DNA from: a virus
DNA length: 64,000 nt
IMG/VR virus record: IMGVR_UViG_3300025154_000005
Location: 28,304 to 92,303 of that record
Direction: 5' to 3' (one strand)
The notes beneath the pieces were generated by a model, which made no database searches, was not told the DNA's origin, and saw nothing but the letters and a program-made list of their open reading frames with translations. A program made the position numbers and the translations under genes. This document shows, piece by piece, positions 40,882 through 52,900 of this stretch; positions within the stretch are counted from its first letter, which is position 1, and every line of letters begins with the position of its first letter.

Positions 40882-42654
40882 ATGGCACAATATAGACAAC
40901 TAGCACAACCAGTAAAATACACTTCTCAATTTGATCCTGGTATGGAACAAATGAGTCAACAAATATTATTGCGTTCTCAAAATAAATATGATACTGCATT
41001 TGGTGGTACAGCAGACGAACAAGCTAAACTTAATAGTATATTCTCTTTAGATGAAGAGGCTAAGCAACAAGTTATGAATAGGTTTGAACAGAATAAACAA
41101 GATATTCTTAAACGTTATAATGGTGATTATGGAGCTGCTTCAAAGGATTTAGCTAATCTTATTGTTAAGGAAAGAAATAACCCTTTCTATGGATTAAATG
41201 CTCTTCAACAAAAGAAGGTAGCTGAATATCAAGATCAAGTGAATCGTATTGGTGCTGAGAATGTACTTGAATTAAAAGCTCCTTCAATGAGTTTATCAAA
41301 AGATGGTAAGTTGGCTAGTCCAGAAGATTTTGAATATAAATTATATGACAAGTCTAAAATACAGGCTAAAGGTAGAAATTGGTTAGATCCTCAAGTTCAA
41401 GGTAAACAAAGTGAATGGAAAGTAGATGGGAAGAATCCTTGGCTATTAAGAAGCACTATAGGTTTTTCACAAGCTGAAGCTGATAGAGTATTGTCAGATG
41501 AAAATGTTGCTAAGTTTTTAGAAACTGCTCCTGAGATGGCAGAGATAGCTAAATCACAAGGAAAGGATCCACTTAAATATGCTAAGGATTATTTATATGG
41601 AGAGATAGCTGGTAAGGTAGGTACTTGGAAAGTAGATGTTATGGGTAATCCAAATTACAAACCTAGTACAGATACTCCAGATAAATCTAATTATTGGGAA
41701 ACTACAAGTATTCCTAGATCACTTCAAAAGAATACACAGACAGATAAACTTCCTACAGATCCTGATAAGTATGATGAAACTCAAGGAGCTTTTGGAGTAA
41801 AAGAAGGTTGGGGAGGAATTGATGCCTTAGTTCCTAGAAATGCTAAAGCTTTGGAAAATAAAAAGAAGGTTGCAACATTTGCAAATAAACATCCTGAATT
41901 AAACTTATCTAATACTCCAGTGGAAAAAGTTGCAGAAATATATAATACAATGCAAGATTATTATAGTGGAGAATATGGAAGTTTAACTCAACCATCTTTT
42001 AAATATAAACTTCAACAAGGAGATGAATTATTCTTTAAAGGTACTAAAGAAACTGGTAAACATGGAGATATTGTTTTACGTAAGTTTAATGTATATGATA
42101 CTGATAATAATAAGCATCCTATGATTGGTAAGGATAATATTAAAGACTTCACAAAATTATCAGGTTATGATAATTCTAAGGATGCTTTAATTAATACATC
42201 TTATCAAGGAATTACATTCACTGGTGATATGCCGGGTGCAATTCTAGCAACAACATTACGTCCTGATGGAAGTACTTTGGAATTACAGGTGTCTCCGGGA
42301 ACTGAAGTTGAAGGAATTAGTTCTTCTGTATGGGCAGTTGCCGAAGCAATTAGAACTGATAATAATAGTAGCAAACTTGATAAACTAGGAAGTAAATATG
42401 GAATTGTTAAAGAGAATGGTGATAGTTATAAAATTCAGAATAGTATTCCAACTCTAGCTGATCACGGTATAGATTATTTCAAAGTTAGAAATGAAATACA
42501 ATTTAATGGTGAAGGATATCAATTTGTTCCAATTATAGAAGCTTATACTAAAGACAATAGAAAGTTTTCTAATTTAAATTTGACAGTAGATGATTTGGCT
42601 GATTATACATTAGGTATATTGGAAGATACTAACTTTTTACAACCAGAAAAATAA
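40882..42654 (+). CDS. cargo-like virion protein, 590 aa
   Basis: The N-terminal 150 residues are helical and Gln-rich (GMEQMSQQILLRSQNKYDTAF) and the C-terminal 250 residues are beta-rich. No catalytic motif is evident. It starts 2 bases after the previous gene and precedes the 1430-residue protein by 4 bases, within the gene block that encodes ejected cargo proteins in crAss-like phages. Confidence 0.55.
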   Translation: MAQYRQLAQPVKYTSQFDPGMEQMSQQILLRSQNKYDTAFGGTADEQAKLNSIFSLDEEAKQQVMNRFEQNKQDILKRYNGDYGAASKDLANLIVKERNNPFYGLNALQQKKVAEYQDQVNRIGAENVLELKAPSMSLSKDGKLASPEDFEYKLYDKSKIQAKGRNWLDPQVQGKQSEWKVDGKNPWLLRSTIGFSQAEADRVLSDENVAKFLETAPEMAEIAKSQGKDPLKYAKDYLYGEIAGKVGTWKVDVMGNPNYKPSTDTPDKSNYWETTSIPRSLQKNTQTDKLPTDPDKYDETQGAFGVKEGWGGIDALVPRNAKALENKKKVATFANKHPELNLSNTPVEKVAEIYNTMQDYYSGEYGSLTQPSFKYKLQQGDELFFKGTKETGKHGDIVLRKFNVYDTDNNKHPMIGKDNIKDFTKLSGYDNSKDALINTSYQGITFTGDMPGAILATTLRPDGSTLELQVSPGTEVEGISSSVWAVAEAIRTDNNSSKLDKLGSKYGIVKENGDSYKIQNSIPTLADHGIDYFKVRNEIQFNGEGYQFVPIIEAYTKDNRKFSNLNLTVDDLADYTLGILEDTNFLQPEK

Positions 42655-42658
42655 TATT

Positions 42659-45600
42659 ATGGAACTTGATATCAACATAACTAAAGATAACTTAATTGAT
42701 CCAAGGAGTAAGAGTACTAATCCTAAAACAACTGATATAAATCTTAATTTAAGTAAAGAAGATTTATATTCTTTAGTACCTTCCTCTTATAGTGGAGAAC
42801 AACAAGGTTTTATGGGTAATATTGGAGCTGGTCAATCAAAGTATGATGCACGTACTTTACCTTCCGATATAGAGGAATATGGGCTAGATTATATAAGAGC
42901 ATCACAACAACCTTGGACTGAACAAGCAGGTAGAGCTATAGGTGGTGGTTTATATAAAGGAGTACTTACAGCTTTAGAAGATACAAGTTATTTATTAGAC
43001 TTTGAATCTCATATTAACAGTTTCACTGGAGTTGATGATATGGAAGGAAATGCTATATCTAATTTTGCTAAGAGTGTTAAGGATAGTTTTGACAAGAATC
43101 ATCCTATTTTTAGATATAATCCTGAAGACCCTATAGATATGAGTGATCCTGGTTTTTACTGGACTGCACTACAAGGAATAGTGGATAGTGCTGTAGGCTT
43201 TGGAATAGTTGGAGCCGGAGTTGGAGCTACTGTAGGTAGAGGAGCTAAATTCCTAACATCATTAGGTAAGTTTGGTGCCCCCATAGAAAATGCTATTGCC
43301 ACAGGAACTACCGCACTAGTTACTAATTATGCAGAGGGTAAGATGATGGCTGTTGAATCATTCGGTAAAATTGTAAACGATAGAATGTCTCAAGTAGACG
43401 ATCAATTATACAAGACAGCCTTTGAACAAGTTAAATCTATTAATCCAACATTAGATAATAGAACTGTATCTGAAAAGGCTCTTGAATTAGTAAACAGTGA
43501 TGAATTCCTTGCTCAACGCGATAAAGCTGAAAAAGAGATTAGAAGTTATGCTGGAGAGGAAATGAGTAAGTTTATTGATCGTAATAGAATATTCATGATA
43601 TCCGATGCGCTAGCAATTAATGGAATGTTTAGGGGACAAGGATTTACAAGGAACTTATTGAAAGAAAAGTCTATTAAGAATACAGCAATGATGATTGCTA
43701 AACAAGCTCCTACAGAATACGCGGAGGAAGTTGGTCAAGGATTATTTCAAAAGGAAGGTGAGTATCAGGCAATGAAGAATGCTGGTATGGACGTTAGTGA
43801 TATATCTAGTGATCCTATTAAACGAACATGGGATTTCTTTACAGATCCTTCTACTCAATTGGAAGGTTTCATGGGTTTATTCGGTGGACCAGTACAACAT
43901 GTATTAGTACAAGCTCCTGTGGATTTAGCTAATAGAAATGATGATAAGGAATATAGAAATAGACAGACTCAGCAGGTTAAAGAAAATGAACAACTATTAA
44001 ATGGATTAATAGCCCAACGTACAAAGAATGAGCAGCTTAAAAACGATGCTTTCAAAAGAGGAAATACAGCTGTTTATAATTTGATCAAAGATGATGAATT
44101 TTCTCAATTAGCTTATAGGAATTTTACATCTGGTACTACAGAAAATTTAGAAACTGACCTTAAAGAGGTGTCTGAAATGACTCCTGAAGAAGCTACTGCT
44201 AAAGGATATGAACCTACTTATAAACAAGATGCCGATGATAGACTTTCTCAATTATTAGAATTGGAGAAAGATTATACCAAGATAGCAAGAAAGTTTAGCG
44301 GCGAAAAAGAAAACTTGTTGCACAACAAATTATATACTATTAATGCTAGGCGTAATGCTATAACCAATGAGATTGGTAAACTTAAACAGGAACAATCTGA
44401 CTTGGTTAATAAACTTAAGAATGAAATACAAACATTGGACAATACAACAGTTTCCAGTGATCAAATGCGTCTCAAGAATATTGAATCTAGTATTCAGTTA
44501 TTAGGTAAAACTAAAGCTAAGGTTACAGCGGCTAGAAATGAAGCATTATTAAAACCTAATGCTAGACTTAAGAAAGCTGAATTGACATATTATAATGAAT
44601 TAGCTATTCTAAATAATATGAAGGCTAGTAAGGATAAGTTTACTCAAGATGAATTATTGACTAAGAATAATGAGGTTGTAGCCTTACGCGATAATTATAA
44701 TAGATTATCTAATTTTGCAGGTGAAGAAACTAAGAATCAGGATACTGTAGATAGAGTTAACAAATTACATGATGGTAGAATAAAAGGTATTGGCGACCAA
44801 ATTGAACAACTGCAGAAAGAGAAGGATGAAGTTAAAAATAAGTTAAAGGATAATAAGGAAAAGATTAGCGCCTTTAATGAAAAGGACTATTCCAAATGGG
44901 AAGATATTAAGGAACTAGAAGAGTTCATAACTGACTTATCTGAAGTTAAAAAGGCTTATGACACTGAATACTCTAACATAGTTTCTAAGAAAGCTCAATA
45001 CATTAGTGAAATTACAAAAGCTCAAGCTGAAGCAGAGGCTAAAGCTGTACAGGAAGATGTTAATAAAGCTAAGACTACACAGGATAAAAAGGATATAATA
45101 GATGGACAATCTAATCCGGAAGTGAAAGATAATTTACATAAGGATAACGATAAAAAGATTCAGGATGATGAACGGGCCAATAGGGAAGAAGCTGGTAAGA
45201 GAGCTGTAGTAACTAATCCTAAAGTTGTAGAAGAAACTAAAGCTACCCAGGAAACTCATGAGAAAATTTCTGAACCTCCTCTTGATGGAGAAGTAATTAG
45301 GGATATTGAAAAAGATGTTAAAAATACTGAGGACTTTGTACGAGATTTAAATAGGGAACCTTCAGGAAGCGATCAAGGTGAAATAACTTATGAATATAAA
45401 CGTTCTAAAAAAGGATGGGATATATTAGCCTATCTTTCAAGAATGTATGAAAAGTTTATGATAGGTAAAGCAGTATATATAAAAGATATTGATGATGCTT
45501 TAAATGAAGAAAGTTTTATAAAAATACTTAATCCTAATAAGTATGGTGCTGGAACTAAAGTTATATTGAAAGAAGTGAATAATTTAACAACTGTTATTAA

Positions 45601-46951
45601 CTTTACAACTAAAGAAACCTGGGGAGAATTTGTTGAAAAGATTAAGACTAGTGATGATATTGAAAATTTATATAGAGACAATGTACCAATCGGATTGTAT
45701 GATGAAAATGACAACTTAATAGGATATTTACATACTGACGAATGGATTAGTGAGGAACATATTTATGGAGATGTTGAGAAAGCTAAAAATAATCTACGTA
45801 CAATTAGGGAATATATCACAAAAAATACTAAATTTGCTACTACAATTAAATCTAAAGCAACTGGTTATTTATTTAGAAGTATAGAAGGAGCACAAAAATT
45901 GTCTAAAATTAATAATGATCCTAATGTTATTTATGCTGTTGGTGGTAGAGATGACTTCTTTACAACTGAAGGTATAGAACATTTGAATATTAAAAATAGA
46001 GATAAGGTAATTAGTGGTAGACCTTATATGATAGTACAAACAGGAATAGATGAAAAAGGTAAAGTTTATATTGCATTTCCTGTAGTTAATGATATGCTTA
46101 TTAATAGTAAAAATGTTGAGAAAATAACTGAAAGTATTCTTAATGCTATTAGAATATATTATAAACGTGCTAGGAATGAGGATCTTACTACTGATGAAAA
46201 GAATGTTGAGAAAGCTATAGGCGATCTAGGTACATATACTGGATTAACAGAATATATAAATCAGTTTGTTCAAGTATATTTTAATGCAGGTAACTTACTT
46301 AAAGATGAAGTTAGAAAATTTAAAAATGCAAGTACTAAGACTTTATTTTCTATTGATAGACAGCAAATACGATTTATAACTGAAGGTGCTGAAAGTTTTC
46401 TAAATCCTTTAAATACAACTCCTCAACAATTGGAGAAGTTATTAGACAAACTTGCTACAAAAATATTACCTGTAATGTATTCTAACATTTCAAAAAATAC
46501 TTTGATTAATCCTAATAAACCAGTTAAAGCAATTATTAAGACGGATGAAGGGTATGCTACAGAAGATATATATAATAATTATGTAGATTATATGAAAGAG
46601 AATACAAAGACTGATATACTATCTAAGGAAATTGACAATGTTGATGGTAAGCCTGTATTTAGTTATACAATACAACCAAGAATAGTAATTGACTTTGATG
46701 AAATAGTTCCACCTGAGATAGATAAACCTTCTACTAAGGAAGATACTACAGTAACTGAAAATGTAACGACATCTGAACAGGTTGATGACGGATATGTAGA
46801 TATGAATTTCACAGATACATTCGGTAATCCTGATATAGATGGATTTACATTTGGAACAGATGAATCTCCTTTCTTACCAGAAGAAGTATTAGAAAAAGTT
46901 AAAACAATTACAGATGACGAAGTAACAGATAGAATTAATAAATGTAAATAA
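42659..46951 (+). CDS. giant virion cargo protein, 1430 aa
   Basis: Four parts are seen: a polar N-terminus (1-90); a segment with hydrophobic Gly/Ala helices (about 175-230, IVDSAVGFGIVGAGVGATVG) that could enter a membrane during ejection; a very long Lys/Glu/Asn coiled region (about 430-880); and a C-terminal mixed domain (about 915-1370). The extreme C-terminus, SPFLPEEVLEKV...NKCK, is echoed in the next protein (PAPFLPDF...MKQCK). It is directly followed by the virion RNA polymerase gene, so it is likely packaged and ejected with it. Confidence 0.6.
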   Translation: MELDINITKDNLIDPRSKSTNPKTTDINLNLSKEDLYSLVPSSYSGEQQGFMGNIGAGQSKYDARTLPSDIEEYGLDYIRASQQPWTEQAGRAIGGGLYKGVLTALEDTSYLLDFESHINSFTGVDDMEGNAISNFAKSVKDSFDKNHPIFRYNPEDPIDMSDPGFYWTALQGIVDSAVGFGIVGAGVGATVGRGAKFLTSLGKFGAPIENAIATGTTALVTNYAEGKMMAVESFGKIVNDRMSQVDDQLYKTAFEQVKSINPTLDNRTVSEKALELVNSDEFLAQRDKAEKEIRSYAGEEMSKFIDRNRIFMISDALAINGMFRGQGFTRNLLKEKSIKNTAMMIAKQAPTEYAEEVGQGLFQKEGEYQAMKNAGMDVSDISSDPIKRTWDFFTDPSTQLEGFMGLFGGPVQHVLVQAPVDLANRNDDKEYRNRQTQQVKENEQLLNGLIAQRTKNEQLKNDAFKRGNTAVYNLIKDDEFSQLAYRNFTSGTTENLETDLKEVSEMTPEEATAKGYEPTYKQDADDRLSQLLELEKDYTKIARKFSGEKENLLHNKLYTINARRNAITNEIGKLKQEQSDLVNKLKNEIQTLDNTTVSSDQMRLKNIESSIQLLGKTKAKVTAARNEALLKPNARLKKAELTYYNELAILNNMKASKDKFTQDELLTKNNEVVALRDNYNRLSNFAGEETKNQDTVDRVNKLHDGRIKGIGDQIEQLQKEKDEVKNKLKDNKEKISAFNEKDYSKWEDIKELEEFITDLSEVKKAYDTEYSNIVSKKAQYISEITKAQAEAEAKAVQEDVNKAKTTQDKKDIIDGQSNPEVKDNLHKDNDKKIQDDERANREEAGKRAVVTNPKVVEETKATQETHEKISEPPLDGEVIRDIEKDVKNTEDFVRDLNREPSGSDQGEITYEYKRSKKGWDILAYLSRMYEKFMIGKAVYIKDIDDALNEESFIKILNPNKYGAGTKVILKEVNNLTTVINFTTKETWGEFVEKIKTSDDIENLYRDNVPIGLYDENDNLIGYLHTDEWISEEHIYGDVEKAKNNLRTIREYITKNTKFATTIKSKATGYLFRSIEGAQKLSKINNDPNVIYAVGGRDDFFTTEGIEHLNIKNRDKVISGRPYMIVQTGIDEKGKVYIAFPVVNDMLINSKNVEKITESILNAIRIYYKRARNEDLTTDEKNVEKAIGDLGTYTGLTEYINQFVQVYFNAGNLLKDEVRKFKNASTKTLFSIDRQQIRFITEGAESFLNPLNTTPQQLEKLLDKLATKILPVMYSNISKNTLINPNKPVKAIIKTDEGYATEDIYNNYVDYMKENTKTDILSKEIDNVDGKPVFSYTIQPRIVIDFDEIVPPEIDKPSTKEDTTVTENVTTSEQVDDGYVDMNFTDTFGNPDIDGFTFGTDESPFLPEEVLEKVKTITDDEVTDRINKCK

Positions 46952-46958
46952 GAATAAT

Positions 46959-49900
46959 ATGATAGCTTGTCCAAACAAAAGTAGCGCAGAATATAAATAT
47001 TTAGTAGATCAAGTAGGTGAAAAAGAAGCCTATAGATTATTTATTGCAAATGATAATAGCCTTCCAAATATGGATACTATTGTTAAGTATGCAAATAATT
47101 TTAAGAATTCATCAGATTTACCATCTTTAGAACCATCTCTTATAGATGACTTTAAGAAGTTATCTGAAAAGATTATTATTAAGAATTTAGATGTTTCTAA
47201 ACAACAAGCTATCGTAGATGTACTATACAAGGATGCACTGTTAGCATTGATTGGGAAAAAGAGTATTAAGACTATATATGATAATACTTTTAAAGAGATT
47301 GAAGATAACTTAGTTAGTAGACAATCTCTTATAGAGAATATTAATACCAATATTAAAATAGCTACTAAGAAAAAGGATGTTAATTCTTTAGCAAAACTTA
47401 ATGACTTACTTGCATACAATGAGAGGATTATAGATTTATACAAGACATATTTATTGAATAAGGATACTATTATTGAATTAGTTAAAAATAAACTTAAGGC
47501 TGATAGTATTATTGATAAAATGAATCTTAATGAAGATGGTCATATAAGTGAAGATGAAACTGCTGAGAACGAGAAGACTAATGATAAATCTAGCTATGAA
47601 ACTGATAGAATAGATAAGGCTTCTCGAAAAATTAAACGTTTCCTTGCTGACATTAGAGTATACAATCAGAATGGTACAGTGAAGAAGAATATACTTAATC
47701 GTGATGAACTTATGGGTTATGACGATGTATATAAGCAACTTCAAGTACTTACAAAAAATATAGTTCCGGATTATAATGTTATACTTGCCAAACTAGAATC
47801 TTATCAAGAAACTTTTCCATTTCTAAAAGATGTAGTAGGTAAACTTAAGGATAATAATACCCCTAATATTGATATCATCAGAAACCAATTAACTACATTA
47901 TTAACTAATCACTATAGTAATAGTGTATTAGTAATGTGGAGAGATAATGGTACTAATAAACAATTAACTGTAATGGAATCTAACTCAAATTCTATTGAAT
48001 CAGCAATTCGTGAAGGATGGACAAATAAATTCTATGAGTCAGATTTAGTGCAGGTTAATGAAGATGGTACTGAAATAGTTAGTTTAGAGACAGCTAAAAA
48101 ACTTATTAGTCAATATGATAAATGGAGAGCCAATCCACCCAAGGAAGTTACTACTGAAATAAAAGCTTGGTTAATGCATTTTGGAATTGAACTAGATGCT
48201 AAGACATGGAATGAATTACATAAAGGATACTTCAAATATAATGGTAAGAAATACTCCTGGGCAAATCAATTTAAAGGTGGTATATTCAATATATTAGCTA
48301 CTCAATATTTAAAGACACAGCAAGGTAGAAGTATATATGAGGCTTTACCTGCTGAAGAAGGAATAGTTTCTACTCTTGCATACAAAGAAGGACAATTTAC
48401 AACTAACTTTTTATCTCACTCACATAGAGAGGGTAATAAAACTGTATTCTCTTATGGAGCAAATAAGGACTTAACTGATATAACTCGCGATTTACATATA
48501 TTAAATAGAGTTGAGGAAGACGGAGTTGAAGTATTTACGAATACTCTTGTTACCGATATATTGTCAGACCGATTTGCAACCAATTCAAGTTGGTTAAGGG
48601 ATATGATTCAAAAGGATGATAATGGCGAATTAATGAAAGCTTCAAATGGTGAATATATAGTTGACCAGGAAAGTGCCACATTTTCAAATTTAGAATTCTT
48701 TACTACATCATTAGAACCATTGAAGAAACAAGGTTCTGCTACAAGAGATGGAAAAGACTTTAATAAGTTATCATCTGGGGAACAAGAACTTGTAAAGATA
48801 GGGTTATTGCAAGCACGTCAGAAAGATAAATCTGGTAATAAGAATAGAATAATTAAGTTATTATTTCCTACAATATTTGGTAAAACCACTGTGATGGGAT
48901 TAGCTGCTAAAGCAGTTGACATTCAGTATGATTATGAAACTGGTAGGATAACTGAAGATACCATTGACATGTTATATGAAAGTTTAGTAGTTCCTGAGAT
49001 TAATAGAATGGAATTAGTAAATGGCCTTATAACACGCGGAGAATCTATTAATTTAAATAAGGAATATTTAGAAGGATCTAAAAAATTCTTATTCCTATCA
49101 GAATTGAATGATCCCAAATATGGATTATTTAATATTGACGGGACTCTTAATTCTAATGTCAGAACAGAATTTAGAGAAGTTATCAACACTGTAATTAGAG
49201 AATACATTAACCAACTTACAAATGAGAAACTGGAAGTTTGGCAACGTGAAGGTATTATTAAGGATATTAAAACAAATCAATATATAGATGCTAACTTTTA
49301 TAATGAATTTAAAAAAGTTAATAATGATGCTAAACTTACAGCTATTGCTACAGATATGGTTATTCAATATCTTGTAGGAAATGCTAATATATATCAAATC
49401 TATATAGGTGATCCAGCATTATATTATAAAAAGAATACAAAGGAAACTTTCTTAAATGTTGGTAAACGTCTTGCTTCTTCTATTGCTCCAAGAGAACAAT
49501 TTAATGAGAGTACTACAAATAGTTATAAACAAGGATTTATACGAGATAGAAAGATAGTTAGTTCTGCGTATGAACAATTGGAAAAGTTATTAGATGATGA
49601 GGCAAAGTTAAAAAAGTATAAGGAAATTAATTCAACAGATGCCCAGGAGTATGTTACTTTATTAGAAGACTTGTATATTAAAGACAAGAAGGGTAGAATT
49701 GAAATAAAAGGATTATATAATAAAGTTTATAAGATTGTAACAAACGAATTATCTGAATCAAATTACGATTATATATCTGTATTAGAGAAGAGTTTAAGTA
49801 AAGAGGAATACGATTATTTAAAAAATATTGTATTACAACCTGAGAAACCTATTTATGTAAAAAATATATTTGATAAGAAATTAGGTATACGTAGACGGGT

Positions 49901-52900
49901 TTATATTAAATCGGCATCATTTGCATTAAGTCCTTTTTTAACCAGGAACACTGAATTAGATAACATAAGAATATCCATGGAAAAACATGGTATATCTAGA
50001 ATTGCATATGATAGCGCCGTGAAGTTAGGTAATGTAACTAATCCATTAGAAATTTGGAATGAGGATGGTACAATCAAAAGTGAAATTATATTTGATGAAA
50101 GTAATAGTATATTACTTCCACGTTCAGGATTTGGAATACAACAAGAAGTACCTTATGATCCATTAAAGGATTCCATTACTAAAGTTAGTCAAGCATCTAA
50201 AAACTTATTTATTAATATGTTAGGTATTGATGGCTTTAAAGTTCCATGGTACAAAAATGGTAAATCGGTTAAAGGTAGAGAATTACAAAAACAATATTTA
50301 GGCTTTTATAATCAATTGTTTAGAATTCAACATGATGAATTAGTAAAGGAATTAAATTACAATGAGAAAACTGGACAATTAGATGTCGAGAAATTAAAAG
50401 AACTTTTAAAGGAAGAAGCTGTTAAACGTAATTATCCTTTATCTGATTTGCAGTCACTTGATTTAGACACAGAATTACAATTTCTAATGTTTAGTCCATC
50501 CGCTGATAAATTTGAGGCTCTACTTAATTCTATTGTAACAAATAGAGTTTTAAAAGTAAAGTTTCCAGGCAAATCTTATGTATTAGGTTCGGAAGCAGGC
50601 TTTAGAAATGTTAGGGAATTAAGCGAAACTGATTTCAAAGACAGTAATATTGTATTTACTAAAAATTGGAATAGTAAAGAATTACAAGCTGCTGATGGTT
50701 CTGGTAGACCAGATCAAATAATATTGCCTTGGGATTTTGCAGAGGATATAAATAAATACATTGATTCGGAAACTAATTTAATTGATACTAATAAAATTCC
50801 TGATGAATTATTACAACGTTTTGGTATGCGTATTCCTAATCAAGGACCAAACTCTCAAGCTAAAATTGAAGTGGTTGGATTCTTCAGATCAAGTGTCGGA
50901 GATTTGCTTATAGCACCTAAAGAGTTTATAGTACGTATGGGATCTGACTTTGACGTAGATAAATTATATATTTATAAACATACTTACCTGCATACTGAAA
51001 CAGGATTGAAGAAATTAGAGATGTCAGATTATGACAATACTAATATTCAACAAGATATTAATGTAGCTAAAGAAAATTTAAAGGCTTTAATTGAATCTAA
51101 AAAAGGATTGAAAGATATTATAAAGGATAAACAATCTTGGGTAGATATTGTTGAAGAAATGTTAGGTAAAAAAGAATGGGGAGATATTGCTGAATTACAA
51201 TTATTAAGAGAAGATTTAAGTGCAACATATGACGATATCTTTTATTATGTAAAAAGACTAGATAACTTCAAGAAACTTAATAATGCTAAATATGGTTTAC
51301 TTAATAATATTCTTGATATACATCTAGCAATTCATTTTAATCCTAGTTCTGCTGTACAAAAACAAATACATCAACCACTTGGATTTTGGGAGCTTGAAAA
51401 TGTTGCTAAAGACATTATAGAATTAAGAAATAGACGTGATATTAAAGAAGGTAAATATTTTACGGGATTATCAGATGAATACAATAAACAGAAGGCTCTG
51501 GAGTCTGCTGTAGGTAAGGAACTAGTTGGTATATTCAGTACTGATTCAATGTTTAATGCTACAGTACAAGGTTTAGATGTTAGAATGGTTGGTAACAAAA
51601 ACAATCCTTTTAATGTAACATTTGGTTCGCGTACATCAATAGGAGATTTATCAAGTCCTTATACTTTACGTACCCAGAAGTTGTTAAGAAAAGCTATTAT
51701 TGAGCAAACAACAATGACTGAAAAGGATGTAGATGTAAAGAAATATGTTGACATAGATAATATTAATCCTTATAAATTTTTGGATGCAAAAGATGTCACA
51801 TTCAAATCTGAAGTTATTTCCGGATATCAATCAGCAGCTGTTGACCATGATAAGGAACAACTTGTTGATAAGTTTAACATTAGTTCCGAAACATCGGCCA
51901 TTGTAAAAATACTTAACCAATTAGGATTTGAGAAAGAAGTGCCTTACTTCTTAGCACAAGATATTATAATAGATTACGTAAACGAAATGAAACGATTACG
52001 TGGTATAGGGGACTTTGTATCAAATATTGACATGGTAGCTTATGAAAATTTGATAACTAGTGATAAGTATAAAGCTGAATATGATTCTACTCAACATAGT
52101 AAATATGGTGATGAATTACTTACTATAGATAAAATGCGTGATATGATTGAAGGAGTTCCTGTAGATAATTACAAACTTACTCAGATTGCCATATTGGACA
52201 AATATATTGCTCTTAAACCTAAGGGTAGAACTATAGGTAAAGTACAGAGTTTATTAAATCTGGATAGTCAAGGATTAGGTAAATCCTTTATATCTACATT
52301 ATTACGTGAGAATGACTTAGATGAATTAAAAGTTAATATAGCAAATATTGATTCTTTAATTTCTGAAAAGACTATTCAAGGATTGGTAATTAAATCAGGA
52401 TTAAAACTTAATAATTCATTATGGAGTAAATTCTTTAAATATGATAGAGTTACTTTAGAAGAGAACTTCAGATTATTGGAATCTATTTTTAATAAAGTAG
52501 ATGCCAATAGAGAAACTAAGGCTGACTTTAGAAAAAAGATGTGGAATAAAATGAAGGAATACAGATTTACTGATCCTAATTTATTCTCAAAAGAACCTAT
52601 AACTGATCCTAATTATCTTGATAATGAACGTAAACGATTATTAATTAGTACTAAGGAAAATAAATCATTAGCCAAAGTATTACAGGAGATTAAAAGGAAC
52701 TTCCCTAATAATAGATTCTTAAACAATCTAGATATTGTAATTAAGAAGAATAACTTGCCAAGTATTATTAAGTTTAGAGCTTCTGTTAAAGAGAATACAA
52801 ATGAAACTAAACTATATGAGGCAATAGTTGACCTATTAGTTAATGAAAAGAATTTAGGTCCTAATGGAGAAGTATATTCAGTTTATGGTAAAGATAATTA